64,000 bases of DNA, taken from NCBI GenBank assembly GCA_900100245.1, contig FNEU01000003.1:148229-212228 (forward strand), given 5' to 3'. This document shows positions 16,688 through 24,855 of the stretch, in pieces; within the stretch, counting starts at the first letter, position 1, and each line of letters begins with the position of its first letter. Position numbers and translations under genes: made by a program. The DNA comes from Lachnospiraceae bacterium G41 (GTDB lineage: Bacteria > Bacillota > Clostridia > Lachnospirales > Lachnospiraceae). The notes beneath the pieces were generated by a model. The model ran no database searches and was not told the origin of the DNA. It was given only the letters and a program-made list of their open reading frames with translations.

Positions 16688-17701
16688 ATGAGCGAAATAG
16701 AGATAAAAAACCTGACTAAAATATTTGAGATAAAAGGGCATACGGTGACGGCGTTAAGCGACGTTTCGCTTTCAATAGAAAAGGGGGATATTTTCGGCAT
16801 TATCGGAATGTCCGGAGCAGGGAAAAGTACACTCGTCAGAACGGTAAATTTCCTGGAAAAACCCACTCAGGGCAGCATTCTTATAGACGGTATCAATCTT
16901 TCGACATTAAGCGAAAAAGAGTTAAGGAAAAAACGCCGCGAAATCGGAATGATTTTCCAGAATTTTAATCTCCTGGAGCAAAAGAATGTTATCGACAATA
17001 TCTGCTTTCCCCTGGAAATTGCGGGAGTTAAAAGAAAAGAGGCCAGAGTAAGAGCCAAGGAACTTTTAAAGACCGTCAATCTTGAAGACAAGGAAAAGGC
17101 TTTTCCCTCTCAGCTTTCCGGCGGTCAGAAACAAAGAGTCGCCATAGCCAGAGCACTTGCAACCAATCCGAGCATTCTTTTATGCGACGAAGCAACCTCT
17201 GCGCTTGATCCTCAGACCACCGACTCGATATTAAAGCTCCTAAAAGAAATAAACGAAATGCTCGGAATAACTATTGTTATCATCACGCATCAGATGTCCG
17301 TTGTCACTGAAGTTTGTAAGCATGTCGCAATTATCGACAACGGAAAACTCGCCGAAGAGGGAGAGGTTGATAAAATCTTCGAATCACCCTCATCCGATGC
17401 GGCAAAGGAATTAATTACGGGCAGCGAAATCAATTACACACCGCTTAAAAGCCTTGATACAAAAAGAAAAATCAGAATTGTGTTTAAGGAAAATTCGGCA
17501 TACGAGCCCGTCATTTCAAATATGATTTTAAAATTCAAAACACCGGTTAATATTCTGAAAGCCGACACGAGAAACGTGGGCGGAAAGGCAAGAGGCGAAA
17601 TGATTCTTGCACTGCCTGAGGATGAGGCGGTATCGGAAGAGATTATTTTATATCTGAAAGAGAACGGACTGGCTGTAGCCGATTATGAAGGCGAAGCATA
17701 G
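16688..17701 (+). CDS. metN: Methionine-type ABC importer ATPase (MetN-like)
   Basis: 338 residues from ATG 16688, preferred over ATG 16658 because GGAG lies 8 bp upstream. ATPase motifs: Walker A GMSGAGKST, signature LSGGQKQR, Walker B ILLCDEATSALD, switch His in VIITHQ. The last ~75 residues form a NIL (ACT-like) domain, found in MetN, which binds methionine and inhibits transport when the pool is full. It drives the permease encoded next. Together with the MetQ-like half of the binding protein this forms a MetNIQ system for methionine or related ligands. Confidence 0.9.
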   Translation: MSEIEIKNLTKIFEIKGHTVTALSDVSLSIEKGDIFGIIGMSGAGKSTLVRTVNFLEKPTQGSILIDGINLSTLSEKELRKKRREIGMIFQNFNLLEQKNVIDNICFPLEIAGVKRKEARVRAKELLKTVNLEDKEKAFPSQLSGGQKQRVAIARALATNPSILLCDEATSALDPQTTDSILKLLKEINEMLGITIVIITHQMSVVTEVCKHVAIIDNGKLAEEGEVDKIFESPSSDAAKELITGSEINYTPLKSLDTKRKIRIVFKENSAYEPVISNMILKFKTPVNILKADTRNVGGKARGEMILALPEDEAVSEEIILYLKENGLAVADYEGEA

Positions 17702-17712
17702 AGGTAAGAAAA

Positions 17713-18375
17713 ATGTTTGACAGCAAAGTAATAGGAATGATCATTGAAGGAATAAGGGATACGTTATACATGACGTTGGGATCCACATTTGTCGGATACC
17801 TGCTTGGGCTTCCTCTTGGAATTCTTCTTTATGTGACGAATTCCAAGGGGCTTAAACCCAACAAAATAATTTACGGAATCGGTGATTTTGTCTGCAACAT
17901 CATAAGAAGCATTCCGTTTCTTATTTTACTGATTCTGTTAATCCCTTTTACGAGATTAATAGTAGGAAAAAGTTACGGTTCGACGGCCACAATAGTTCCG
18001 CTTGTAATCTGCGCGGCGCCTTATATAGCAAGAGTTGTGGAGTCGTCCTTAAACGAGGTTGATGCGGGTGTAATCGAGGCCGCAAAGGCGATGGGTGCGA
18101 GCAATCTGCAGATAATATTTAAGGTGCTTTTGGTTGAAGCGAAGACTTCTCTTTTTACGGGAGCAACGATTACCACAGGGCTTCTTTTAGGATATTCGGC
18201 AATGTCCGGAACCGTCGGCGGCGGAGGCTTAGGCGATATCGCAGTCAGATACGGCTATTACAGATGGCAGACCGACATTATGATAGTAACGGTTATACTG
18301 CTTATCGTAATCTTCCAGATTATTCAGAATCTCGGAACATTCATGGCAAAGAAAATCGATCACAGGAAAAAATAA
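17713..18375 (+). CDS. metI: Methionine-type ABC importer permease (MetI-like)
   Basis: 220 residues with about five membrane segments, normal for MetI, which works as a homodimer with MetN. The coupling EAA loop is EVDAGVIEAAKAMGASNLQI near residues 115-135. ISGTVGGGGLGD-like sequence (MSGTVGGGGLGDIAVRYGY) near residue 165 is typical. Start ATG follows GAGGTAAGAAAA. Its stop codon overlaps the ATG of the next permease (TAATG), indicating translational coupling between the two importer modules. Confidence 0.9.
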   Translation: MFDSKVIGMIIEGIRDTLYMTLGSTFVGYLLGLPLGILLYVTNSKGLKPNKIIYGIGDFVCNIIRSIPFLILLILLIPFTRLIVGKSYGSTATIVPLVICAAPYIARVVESSLNEVDAGVIEAAKAMGASNLQIIFKVLLVEAKTSLFTGATITTGLLLGYSAMSGTVGGGGLGDIAVRYGYYRWQTDIMIVTVILLIVIFQIIQNLGTFMAKKIDHRKK

Positions 18376-19034
18376 TGGATTTTAACGTAATCAAGGATTA
18401 TCTGCCTTTGTACATAAAGGCATTTATGCTGACAATTAAAATAGGGTGGATCGGAATCGCTCTTTCTCTCGGGATAGGAGTGATTTCGGCGTTTATATTA
18501 CATTTTAAAATTCCGTTTTTCTCGGCAGTCGTAAAGGTATATGTTGAGCTTTTCAGAAACACACCGCTTCTCGTGCAGCTTTTCTTCGTATATTTCGGGC
18601 TTCCGAAACTCGGAATATCGATATCGGCAGAGGCCTGCGGAGCCTTGGGACTCGGACTTTTGGGCGGAGCCTATATGGCAGAGAGTTTCAGGAGCGGACT
18701 TGGCGCGGTTAAGCTATCGCAGACCGAAAGTGCGCTGGCACTCGGCATGAAAAAGAGACAGCTTTTCACATCCGTCATTCTTCCTCAGGCCATAACCTTA
18801 AGTGTGCCTGCGGTAGTCGCAAACCTCATTTTCCTCCTAAAAGAAACAAGCGTCTTTTCCGCAATAAGCCTGATGGATCTGATGTTTACGGCCAAGGATT
18901 TAATCGGCCTTTATTACAACACAACGGAATGTCTTTTTATGCTTGTAATTTTTTATGTGATTATGCTGCTTCCGGTATCGGTTTTAGGAAGTATCGTTGA
19001 GAAAAAAGCAAGATTTAAAATGTTTGGAGATTAA
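18375..19034 (+). CDS. Polar amino acid (cystine-type) ABC permease, subunit 1
   Basis: 219 residues from ATG 18375, chosen because it overlaps the metI stop; an in-frame ATG at 18264 lies deep in metI. Hydrophobic segments and the HisM/GlnP-family coupling loop (LGAVKLSQTESALALGMKKR) are clear, with VELFRNTPLLVQLFFVYFGL as the family N-terminal signature. It probably forms a heterodimer with the next permease and partners the family-3 binding domain of the fused lipoprotein. Cystine or another sulfur compound is inferred from the operon's leader and MetNI neighbours; other polar amino acids remain possible. Confidence 0.88.
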   Translation: MDFNVIKDYLPLYIKAFMLTIKIGWIGIALSLGIGVISAFILHFKIPFFSAVVKVYVELFRNTPLLVQLFFVYFGLPKLGISISAEACGALGLGLLGGAYMAESFRSGLGAVKLSQTESALALGMKKRQLFTSVILPQAITLSVPAVVANLIFLLKETSVFSAISLMDLMFTAKDLIGLYYNTTECLFMLVIFYVIMLLPVSVLGSIVEKKARFKMFGD

Positions 19035-19035
19035 C

Positions 19036-19704
19036 ATGGGATTTGAAGTTCTACTCAAAGGAAATAATATGCTCCGCCTCCTTGGAGGCCTTGGTGTGGC
19101 GCTTTATATAAGCCTTATTTCCGTTGCCATAAGCATTTTTCTTGGAATCATACTCGGAGCGCTGATGACGCTTAAAAATCCTGTTATCAATGCGTTCTCA
19201 AGGGTATATTTGGAAATAGTCAGAATAATGCCGCAGATGGTGCTTTTATTCATAGTTTATTTCGGTGCCACCAAGGTTCTAGGAATTAATCTGTCTGCAG
19301 AGGTTTCGTCCGTCATCGTATTTACTTTTTGGGGAACCGCGGAAATGTCGGATTTGGTCAGAGGAGCGCTCTCGGGTATAGATACCATTCAGTATGAAAG
19401 CAGTGCGGCGCTTGGGATGAACACGGTACAGACTTATTTTCACGTTATTATTCCGCAGATTATAAGGCGATTAATACCGCTTTCGATAAACCTTATCACC
19501 AGAATGATTAAAACCACGAGCCTTGTCATGATGATAGGAATCGTCGAGGTTTTGAAAGTGGGACAGCAGATAATAGAGGCCAACAGAAAGAGTTCGCCGA
19601 ATGCGGCGTTCGGAGTTTTTGCCACGATTTTTCTTTTATATTTTCTGGCATGCTATCCGATAAGCCTTTTGTCCAAATATCTTGAAAAGAAGTGGGAGAA
19701 CTGA
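19036..19704 (+). CDS. Polar amino acid (cystine-type) ABC permease, subunit 2
   Basis: 222 residues from ATG 19036, one base after the previous stop and 5 bp after GGAGA. Same family as its neighbour: signature [21 protein letters not shown] near residue 57 and coupling loop [21 protein letters not shown] near 114. The two adjacent but divergent permeases suggest a heterodimeric pore, as in TcyLM-type cystine importers. About five membrane segments; it ends with a basic tail typical of the cytoplasmic side. Confidence 0.88.
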   Translation: MGFEVLLKGNNMLRLLGGLGVALYISLISVAISIFLGIILGALMTLKNPVINAFSRVYLEIVRIMPQMVLLFIVYFGATKVLGINLSAEVSSVIVFTFWGTAEMSDLVRGALSGIDTIQYESSAALGMNTVQTYFHVIIPQIIRRLIPLSINLITRMIKTTSLVMMIGIVEVLKVGQQIIEANRKSSPNAAFGVFATIFLLYFLACYPISLLSKYLEKKWEN

Positions 19705-19705
19705 T

Positions 19706-20446
19706 ATGGAAGAGATTTTAAAAGTTAACGGATTAAGCAAACAATTTGATGATTTACCTGTGCTCGACAATCTGTCACTATCGGTTAAAAAAGGCGAAGT
19801 AGTGGTAATAGTGGGACCCTCGGGCTGCGGCAAAAGTACTTTTCTTCGCTGCTTAAACGGGCTCGAAGACATTGATGAAGGCGAAGTTCTTTTAGGAGAA
19901 GAAAAGGTAAATCCCAACAAAAAGAATTTAAGCAGGACCAGGGAAAGAATCGGAATGGTATTTCAAAGTTACGACCTTTTCCCTCATAAAACAATTCTTC
20001 AAAACATCACTTTAGCTCCGATAAAGGTTAAAAAACGTAAAAAAGCCGAGGTCGAAGAAGAGGCCATCAAACTTCTCGACAGAGTAGGACTTTTGTCAAA
20101 AAAAGACAGTTATCCGAGGCAGTTATCCGGCGGACAGAAGCAGAGAGTAGCGATAGTAAGGGCACTTATCATGCATCCTGAGGTTTTGCTTTTGGACGAA
20201 ATAACAGCGGCGCTCGATCCCGAGATGGTAAGGGAAGTTCTGGATGTTGTTCTTTCTCTCGCCAAAGAAGGCAGAACCATGCTTATAGTCACTCATGAGA
20301 TGGCATTTGCAAAAGCGGTTGCCGACAGGGTTATTTTTCTTGAGAACGGTAAAATTGTCGAAGAGGGAAGTCCCGAAGAGTTTTTTGACAATCCGCAAAC
20401 GGACAGACTTAAGAGATTTTTGAAAACTTTCAGTTACGAGAAATAA
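19706..20446 (+). CDS. Polar amino acid (cystine-type) ABC importer ATPase
   Basis: 246 residues from ATG 19706 (GGGAGAA just upstream; an in-frame TTG at 19682 lies in the previous gene). Motifs: Walker [11 protein letters not shown]-loop [13 protein letters not shown], signature [15 protein letters not shown], Walker [13 protein letters not shown], switch VTHEMAFA. This is the GlnQ/HisP/TcyN type without a C-terminal NIL domain, so it differs from the operon's MetN-like ATPase and should energise the two preceding permeases. Last gene of the operon; a strong terminator follows 4 bp later. Confidence 0.92.
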   Translation: MEEILKVNGLSKQFDDLPVLDNLSLSVKKGEVVVIVGPSGCGKSTFLRCLNGLEDIDEGEVLLGEEKVNPNKKNLSRTRERIGMVFQSYDLFPHKTILQNITLAPIKVKKRKKAEVEEEAIKLLDRVGLLSKKDSYPRQLSGGQKQRVAIVRALIMHPEVLLLDEITAALDPEMVREVLDVVLSLAKEGRTMLIVTHEMAFAKAVADRVIFLENGKIVEEGSPEEFFDNPQTDRLKRFLKTFSYEK

Positions 20447-20450
20447 AGGA

Positions 20451-20478
20451 GGACGGGGTATTTAAGCCCCGTCCTTTT
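20451..20478 (+). terminator. Intrinsic terminator of the importer operon
   Basis: GGACGGGG pairs with CCCCGTCC across an 8-nt loop, followed by TTTTAT. Confidence 0.88.
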
Positions 20479-20544
20479 ATGGATACATTTCCAAAATGAT
20501 TATATAAGAGATTATATATGCCAGAAGAAAAACAAACGATTGTA

Positions 20545-20757
20545 TCATTCTTCGTTGCTGTACTCGAGGATATCGCCCGGCTGGCACTCGAGTGCTTCAC
20601 AGATGGCTTCCAAAGTGGAGAAGCGGATCGCACTTATCTTGCCTGTTTTCATTTTGGAAAGGTTGACATTGGATACACCGACTTTCTCGGCGAGTTCGTT
20701 TAATGACATTTTTCGGTCGGCCATAACGCGGTCGAGTCTTAAGATAATTCTACCCAT
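20545..20757 (-). CDS. Small Cro/CI-type HTH regulator (YozG-like)
   Basis: 70 residues, almost entirely one HTH_3 domain: MSLNELAEKVGVSNVNLSKM and later LEAICEALECQPGDIL, the hallmark of the small YozG-type regulators. The start ATG is preceded by AGGGAGGTG on the minus strand. It lies 11 bp downstream of the DUF2975-like membrane protein gene, a pairing common in Firmicutes. It probably represses its own operon and may bind sites in the 21.4-21.8 kb gap. Confidence 0.88.
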   Translation of the reverse strand: MGRIILRLDRVMADRKMSLNELAEKVGVSNVNLSKMKTGKISAIRFSTLEAICEALECQPGDILEYSNEE

Positions 20758-20768
20758 AGTGCACCTCC

Positions 20769-21359
20769 CTATAATGTTTCGTCAGACTGAATCTGAAGCT
20801 CTTTGCCGTACTGCATGATGGTGATGATAGCCCAGGTTACGAATCCGCCGAGGATTGTAAAGCCCCAGCCTATTGTTCCTCCTAAGATAAGATCTACCAG
20901 TATAAGGGAGATTAGAAGCCTTCTTATTACTTTGTCGCTGAAAGGCGTTTCTTCCTTTACAATGATGTCAAATACACTGTAAAAGAGTGCAAGCACGATA
21001 GTTGTGAAAACAAGAATTCCGAATACTATGAATAAGTATAATCCGAATACAAAGCTTATAGAACCTTCGTCAAATTTCTCCTGAATTGCGGGTACATCGG
21101 AATGCCAGTTATCGGGGTCGGGTAAATCTACTCTGCCGATTTTCATTCCGTGATACATGATGTCCACATCCGTATTGCCTTCGGCCTGTGCCTGCTTAAT
21201 ATACGGATCAATTTTGGAAGATCCGGCCGTCATGATAATACCTGAGGCCAGGGCGAGTATTGTGGCTACGATTGTTGTTATCAAAAGTATCAGAGATACT
21301 ATTTTAACGCCTTTACAGCTTTTCTTAACTGCCAATAATTTTTCATTTTCCTTGCTCAT
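20769..21359 (-). CDS. DUF2975-like membrane protein
   Basis: 196 residues with four hydrophobic segments (about 20-45, 100-125, 140-160 and 165-185) and an extracytoplasmic loop between the first two. The pattern and the adjacent YozG-like HTH gene match DUF2975 pairs; function is unknown in the family. Minus-strand start has GGAG 7 bp upstream. A promoter TTGACA-17-TATTCT (21518-21490) points toward it. Transcribed away from the CPBP protease gene. Confidence 0.75.
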   Translation of the reverse strand: MSKENEKLLAVKKSCKGVKIVSLILLITTIVATILALASGIIMTAGSSKIDPYIKQAQAEGNTDVDIMYHGMKIGRVDLPDPDNWHSDVPAIQEKFDEGSISFVFGLYLFIVFGILVFTTIVLALFYSVFDIIVKEETPFSDKVIRRLLISLILVDLILGGTIGWGFTILGGFVTWAIITIMQYGKELQIQSDETL

Positions 21360-21489
21360 TTTTATTCTCCTTTGGGGTTAACCCACATCATATTCTTAAT
21401 TTGTTACTGTTTTCCTCACGTGATTATGTATCATTAAACTGCTTTTGAATCTCCGGAAATTCATCGGCGGTTTTCCTGTTTACGAGACA

Positions 21490-21518
21490 AGAATAACACC
21501 CAAATTTATCTTTGTCAA
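21490..21518 (-). promoter_or_regulatory. Promoter of the DUF2975/HTH operon
   Basis: Minus strand TTGACA (21518-21513), 17-bp spacer, TATTCT (21495-21490). Confidence 0.7.
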
Positions 21519-21519
21519 C

Positions 21520-21553
21520 AAAAATTTAACGATAAACATTAAAAATTTAACGA
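21520..21553 (-). repeat. Two 13-bp direct repeats 21 bp apart
   Basis: AAAAATTTAACGA occurs at 21520-21532 and 21541-21553. The 21-bp period is two helical turns, and the pair lies directly upstream of the minus-strand -35 box, a position suited to an activator or co-operative regulator. Confidence 0.6.
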
Positions 21554-21651
21554 AAATGATAATTTCAAAATCATAAAAGACACGCAAACGCCCTGTTTTC
21601 AGGCATTTTCGCTATTTGAAAATATTTTAAAAACTTTTTGAAAAATTGCTA

Positions 21652-21680
21652 TTGACAACTTTATTTGTCATCGCTATACT
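21652..21680 (+). promoter_or_regulatory. Promoter of the CPBP protease gene
   Basis: TTGACA (21652-21657), 17-bp spacer, TATACT (21675-21680). The -35 box is part of the first of three palindromic operators. Confidence 0.8.
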
Positions 21681-21723
21681 GTTTTTGACAATGAAAGTTG
21701 TCAAAACGACAAAATTTGTTGTC
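21653..21723 (+). promoter_or_regulatory. Three tandem operators GACAA-N6-TTGTC
   Basis: TGACAA-N6-TTGTCA at 21653-21670 overlaps the -35 box. TTTTGACAA-N6-TTGTCAAAA at 21683-21706 has 9-bp arms just past the -10. GACAA-N6-TTGTC at 21708-21723 follows. All three share the same 6-bp centre, with centres 33 and 21 bp apart. One of the two nearby HTH regulators is the likely binder. Confidence 0.75.
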
Positions 21724-21804
21724 AGACAAAATTGCATCTTTTATGAGATTTTAAAAATCTTTTATGATGTATTTCTTAATTTAATTTTTATGAGGTGATA
21801 TGAA

Positions 21805-22866
21805 ATGGAAAACAGCAGTTTAATGAAGAAGTCGTATTCGAGATATGCTTTTTCGGCAATAATGTTCTTGGTGGCAGCGGTCATAGTTCAGCTTTTTAAT
21901 AATATTGTTCTTGCGAACGTGCTTCCGGAAAGTTTTACGAATTCAAGTATTTTTTCATTTTTGAATATTATTATTCCCGAATATTTCGTAGGATTCCCGG
22001 TTCTAATTATTCTGATTATGTTTGCATTCAAATTTGATGTGAAAGCACCCGAGAAAAACAAATTCGGCTTCGGAAAATTCATAGTAGTTTTGTTTCTGAT
22101 GATTGGTGCCGTAGGTGTCGGAGCTGTTGTAGGTGCAATAGTAAACTTCGCATTCACACTTCCTTTTGGAGTAAAAGTAACCGATACCAATGCACTTGCA
22201 AAGCTGATGACAGGTTCTAATGCGTTTTGGAGAATTTTAACCGTCGGCGTTCTTGCACCAATCGTAGAGGAACTTGTTTTCCGTAAGTTTCTTATAGACA
22301 GAGTGGTTAAGTACGGTGAATGGGTAGCAATTATCACTTCCGGATTAATGTTCGGTCTTTTCCACGGTAACTTCTCGCAGTTCTTCTTTGCTACATTAAT
22401 TGGCGGAATATTTGCTTATGTTTATATCCGCACAGGAAAAGTATGGATCACAATCATATATCATATGTTATTAAACCTTGCTACCAGCGTAGTCACCACG
22501 ACTCTTTTGGGAATGGCAGATTATGAAGCAGTTACAAGATATTCGGAACTCAGCAAACAGGTATTGGCCAACCCCAACGATACAGCGCTTCAGGCAGAGA
22601 TGACCGAAGCTATGATGGCATCGATTCCATATATATTATTAGCCTTATGGTTTATTTTCCTTATTTTCCTTGCAATTGTCGGAATAGTAGTATGGATAAT
22701 AGTTCTTGCCAAAAAGAAAATCAAAGTTCAGCCTACGGAAGCTCAGGTTGAAAAAGGTATGAAATATGCCTGGGGCAACATCGGAATGATTATTTTCATA
22801 ATCGGAACCGGCGCACTCTTCGTATTTAACTACCTGGCAATGATAATACCTGCGATAAAAGGATAG
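21805..22866 (+). CDS. CPBP-family intramembrane metalloprotease
   Basis: 353 residues, about eight membrane segments. Three conserved metal/catalytic motifs of the CPBP (Abi, Rce1-like) family are present: EELVFRKF with Glu155-Glu156 and Arg160, FGLFHGNFSQ with His187, and IIYHMLLN with His220. All key residues are intact. Members process prenylated proteins, bacteriocins or membrane regulators, and some give bacteriocin immunity; the substrate here is unknown. Start ATG has GAGGTGAT upstream. An HTH gene and a DUF3169-like membrane protein follow. Confidence 0.88.
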   Translation: MENSSLMKKSYSRYAFSAIMFLVAAVIVQLFNNIVLANVLPESFTNSSIFSFLNIIIPEYFVGFPVLIILIMFAFKFDVKAPEKNKFGFGKFIVVLFLMIGAVGVGAVVGAIVNFAFTLPFGVKVTDTNALAKLMTGSNAFWRILTVGVLAPIVEELVFRKFLIDRVVKYGEWVAIITSGLMFGLFHGNFSQFFFATLIGGIFAYVYIRTGKVWITIIYHMLLNLATSVVTTTLLGMADYEAVTRYSELSKQVLANPNDTALQAEMTEAMMASIPYILLALWFIFLIFLAIVGIVVWIIVLAKKKIKVQPTEAQVEKGMKYAWGNIGMIIFIIGTGALFVFNYLAMIIPAIKG

Positions 22867-22900
22867 ATCATAAAAGAATTGAGATTATAAGGATTTGCCG

Positions 22901-23125
22901 ATGTCTCTTAATAATCATTTGAAAGAGTACCGGGCGCGGATAGGTGTTAACCAGCAGGAGCTGGGCGCCATGGTACACGTTTCAAGACAGACAATCAGTT
23001 TGATAGAAAGAGGAGATTATTCTCCGTCAGTGACCTTGGCCTTAAAACTGGCCGGGGTTTTTGACGTTAAAGTTGAGGATATCTTCGAGTACACGGATGA
23101 CGGAAAGGATGAAAGCAATGAATGA
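22901..23125 (+). CDS. Cro/CI-type HTH regulator
   Basis: 74 residues from ATG 22901; an in-frame TTG at 22895 is less likely. HTH_3 domain: GVNQQELGAMVHVSRQTISL is the helix-turn-helix, followed by ERGDYSPSVTLALKLAGVFD and VEDIFEY, typical of stand-alone repressors in Firmicutes. Its stop overlaps the start of the DUF3169-like gene, and such HTH/DUF3169 pairs are common. A candidate to bind the GACAA-N6-TTGTC operators upstream of the protease gene. Confidence 0.88.
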   Translation: MSLNNHLKEYRARIGVNQQELGAMVHVSRQTISLIERGDYSPSVTLALKLAGVFDVKVEDIFEYTDDGKDESNE

Positions 23126-23939
23126 AGAAAAGAAAATTGAAGAGATAAAAAAAGAAGATTCTGTGAAAGCACCGATTTTCTTTATAGTTCTGGCCGGCCT
23201 TTGTGTCTTCGGTGGTTTCTTTGGCTTTTTTATAGGCGCCATGCAGGAAAAAATGGATTATATATTGAGTCTTTGTAGAGAGAATACGCAGATTATAAGT
23301 ATCTTTTTTACCATGCTTTTAATTCTTACCGGAACGATTTTTTCGCTCTATTTTATAATTCGATTTTCTATGCTTAAGAAACTTTGGGCGAAGGAAGAAG
23401 AGCGTGACGATAACTGGGATTACATTGAAGATAAACTTGCTGCACTTCTCACTGCAGTGAGCTGTGCAATTATCATAACCTTCTTTTTATACGGCTGCGC
23501 CGTGTATAATATCCGAGGAAATTTAAGCGTAATAGAGCCCGGAATGAGAATCATAGATAAGCTGTATGATATTGCTTTTGGATGTTCTATTATATTTATG
23601 TTGATTTTCAATTTTGTGTTCTTTTATATGCAAAAGAAACTCGTGGATTTTGAAAAGATAATGAATCCCGAGAAAAAGGGAAGCCTGTACGATTTTGGTT
23701 TCAACAAGAAATGGTATGAAAGCTTCGATGAAGCAGAAAGAAATCAGGTTGGAATAGCAAGCTACAAGGCATTTATCATAGTAAGCAAAACCTGTCTTAT
23801 AATGATAGCGGCTCTTATGTTTTTGGGAATGGTTTTGGAAATAACCATTTTACCGCTTTTAAGTGTCTGCGTTCTATGGCTGGTACAGGTAATTGCATTC
23901 GGAATCGAAAGCAAAAGAGCATCAAAGAAGTTGTTGTAA
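23118..23939 (+). CDS. DUF3169-like membrane protein
   Basis: 273 residues from ATG 23118 (AAAGG 9 bp upstream); ATG 23109 sits directly on that site. The first ~20 residues are charged and cytoplasmic, then six hydrophobic segments in pairs (about 20-45, 60-80, 115-140, 155-175, 220-245, 250-270). The gene overlaps the HTH gene by 8 bp, so translation is coupled. The match to DUF3169 is by overall pattern and context; function unknown in the family. It converges with the HAD gene, overlapping by 18 bp. Confidence 0.72.
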   Translation: MNEEKKIEEIKKEDSVKAPIFFIVLAGLCVFGGFFGFFIGAMQEKMDYILSLCRENTQIISIFFTMLLILTGTIFSLYFIIRFSMLKKLWAKEEERDDNWDYIEDKLAALLTAVSCAIIITFFLYGCAVYNIRGNLSVIEPGMRIIDKLYDIAFGCSIIFMLIFNFVFFYMQKKLVDFEKIMNPEKKGSLYDFGFNKKWYESFDEAERNQVGIASYKAFIIVSKTCLIMIAALMFLGMVLEITILPLLSVCVLWLVQVIAFGIESKRASKKLL

Positions 23940-24566
23940 TCCCAGAACACTTTCAAACTCGGCATAAATCATGGGCTTTATTGAATCATCCGCCGGAGCC
24001 TGATCCGGAATAAAGATGACTTTAAGACCTGCATCATATGCACTTTTAACACCGTTCGGAGCGTCTTCGACAGCGAAGCATTCGGACGGTTTTTTATTTA
24101 ATTTTTCGCATGCAAATTTATAAATGTCGGGCGCGGGCTTTCCGCATTTCACCATGGTAGCACAGATAATATCCGTGAAAAATTCGGAGATTCCTGTCAT
24201 TTCAAGATATTTGGTTGTGCGCTCCAAATCTGTAGCCGTTGCGATAGCTACGGTTATGTTTTTTTCTTTTAGGAGCGTGAGGATTTCCTTTACTTCCGGA
24301 CGAAGATCGATGCCGTATTTTTCGATATGTCCTTCGACATATTCTTTTCTTCTTTGTCTCACAAGATTGTAATCAAAATCTTCCCCGTACCAGTCTTTAA
24401 ACTGTCTCGGCGCAAAAGGCCTGCCGAGAGAACGAAGCATCAGTGCACGCTCGTCGGACAACTCATATCCGTAGTCTTTAAGAGCCATCGGCCAGTATTT
24501 TCTGTATAATTTTTCGGTATCAATTAATGTACCGTCAAGATCGAATATAAATGCGGGTTTTTCCAT
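23922..24566 (-). CDS. HAD-family phosphatase (beta-phosphoglucomutase/phosphatase type)
   Basis: 214 residues from ATG 24566, chosen because AGGGAG lies upstream and the catalytic motif is near the N terminus. Motif I FIFDLDGTLIDT (nucleophile Asp and acid/base Asp), a helical cap domain (about 17-80), motif II VAIATATD, motif III Lys in CGKPAPD and motif IV FAVEDAPNGVKSA. This is HAD subfamily IA with a C1 cap, acting on small phosphorylated metabolites; a specific substrate cannot be read. The frame extends upstream without stop for 170 codons, but that part contains hairpin repeats and is not coding. Confidence 0.88.
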   Translation of the reverse strand: MEKPAFIFDLDGTLIDTEKLYRKYWPMALKDYGYELSDERALMLRSLGRPFAPRQFKDWYGEDFDYNLVRQRRKEYVEGHIEKYGIDLRPEVKEILTLLKEKNITVAIATATDLERTTKYLEMTGISEFFTDIICATMVKCGKPAPDIYKFACEKLNKKPSECFAVEDAPNGVKSAYDAGLKVIFIPDQAPADDSIKPMIYAEFESVLGLQQLL

Positions 24567-24601
24567 TTTCTCCCTTTCAGGCATTTGGGGACGTGTGCGG
24601 A

Positions 24602-24676
24602 GCACTTGGCGAGGTTTTTTCGAGCCTAGTGCGTGCCATGGGATTCCACTTGGTGAGGTTCTTTCGAACCTAGTGG
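24602..24676. repeat. Tandem imperfect hairpins, period 44 bp
   Basis: Two hairpins: GCACTTGGC/GCCTAGTGC (24602-24632) and CCACTTGG...AGGTTC/GAACCTAGTGG (24646-24676). Both contain CACTTGG and CCTAGTG. They lie between the HAD gene and the HTH/nucleotidyltransferase pair, flanked by GGGGAC motifs at 24587-24592 and 24709-24715. Confidence 0.65.
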
Positions 24677-24801
24677 AAGACCAGTGATATTTTGGCTTTT
24701 TGACCACCCGGGGACAGTTCTCCTGCCGTCCGACCATAATATAATATCCGAAAAAAGCGGAGAATTCAATTGGAGAAAAAGCAATAAACGTAAAAAAGTA
24801 C

Positions 24802-24830
24802 TTGAAAATACATCGGCATACCGATATAAT
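24802..24830 (+). promoter_or_regulatory. Promoter with central palindrome, HTH/nucleotidyltransferase pair
   Basis: TTGAAA (24802-24807), 17-bp spacer, TATAAT (24825-24830). The spacer carries ATCGG-CATA-CCGAT (24812-24825), a perfect inverted repeat reaching the -10 box, suited to repression by the HTH protein encoded first. Confidence 0.75.
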
Positions 24831-24855
24831 TTTAAAAAAGAAGGAGATGAAAAAT

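Larger units (their letters stand above)
21360..21804. other. Divergent regulatory region
   Basis: 445 bp without genes between the DUF2975 and CPBP genes. It holds two promoters facing apart, a pair of 13-bp direct repeats and three equal palindromes, listed separately. Confidence 0.8.

Noticed and set aside
24602..24676. Possible CRISPR array
   Set aside because: Only two imperfect repeats with self-complementary units and no spacer series or cas genes; no array elsewhere in the window.
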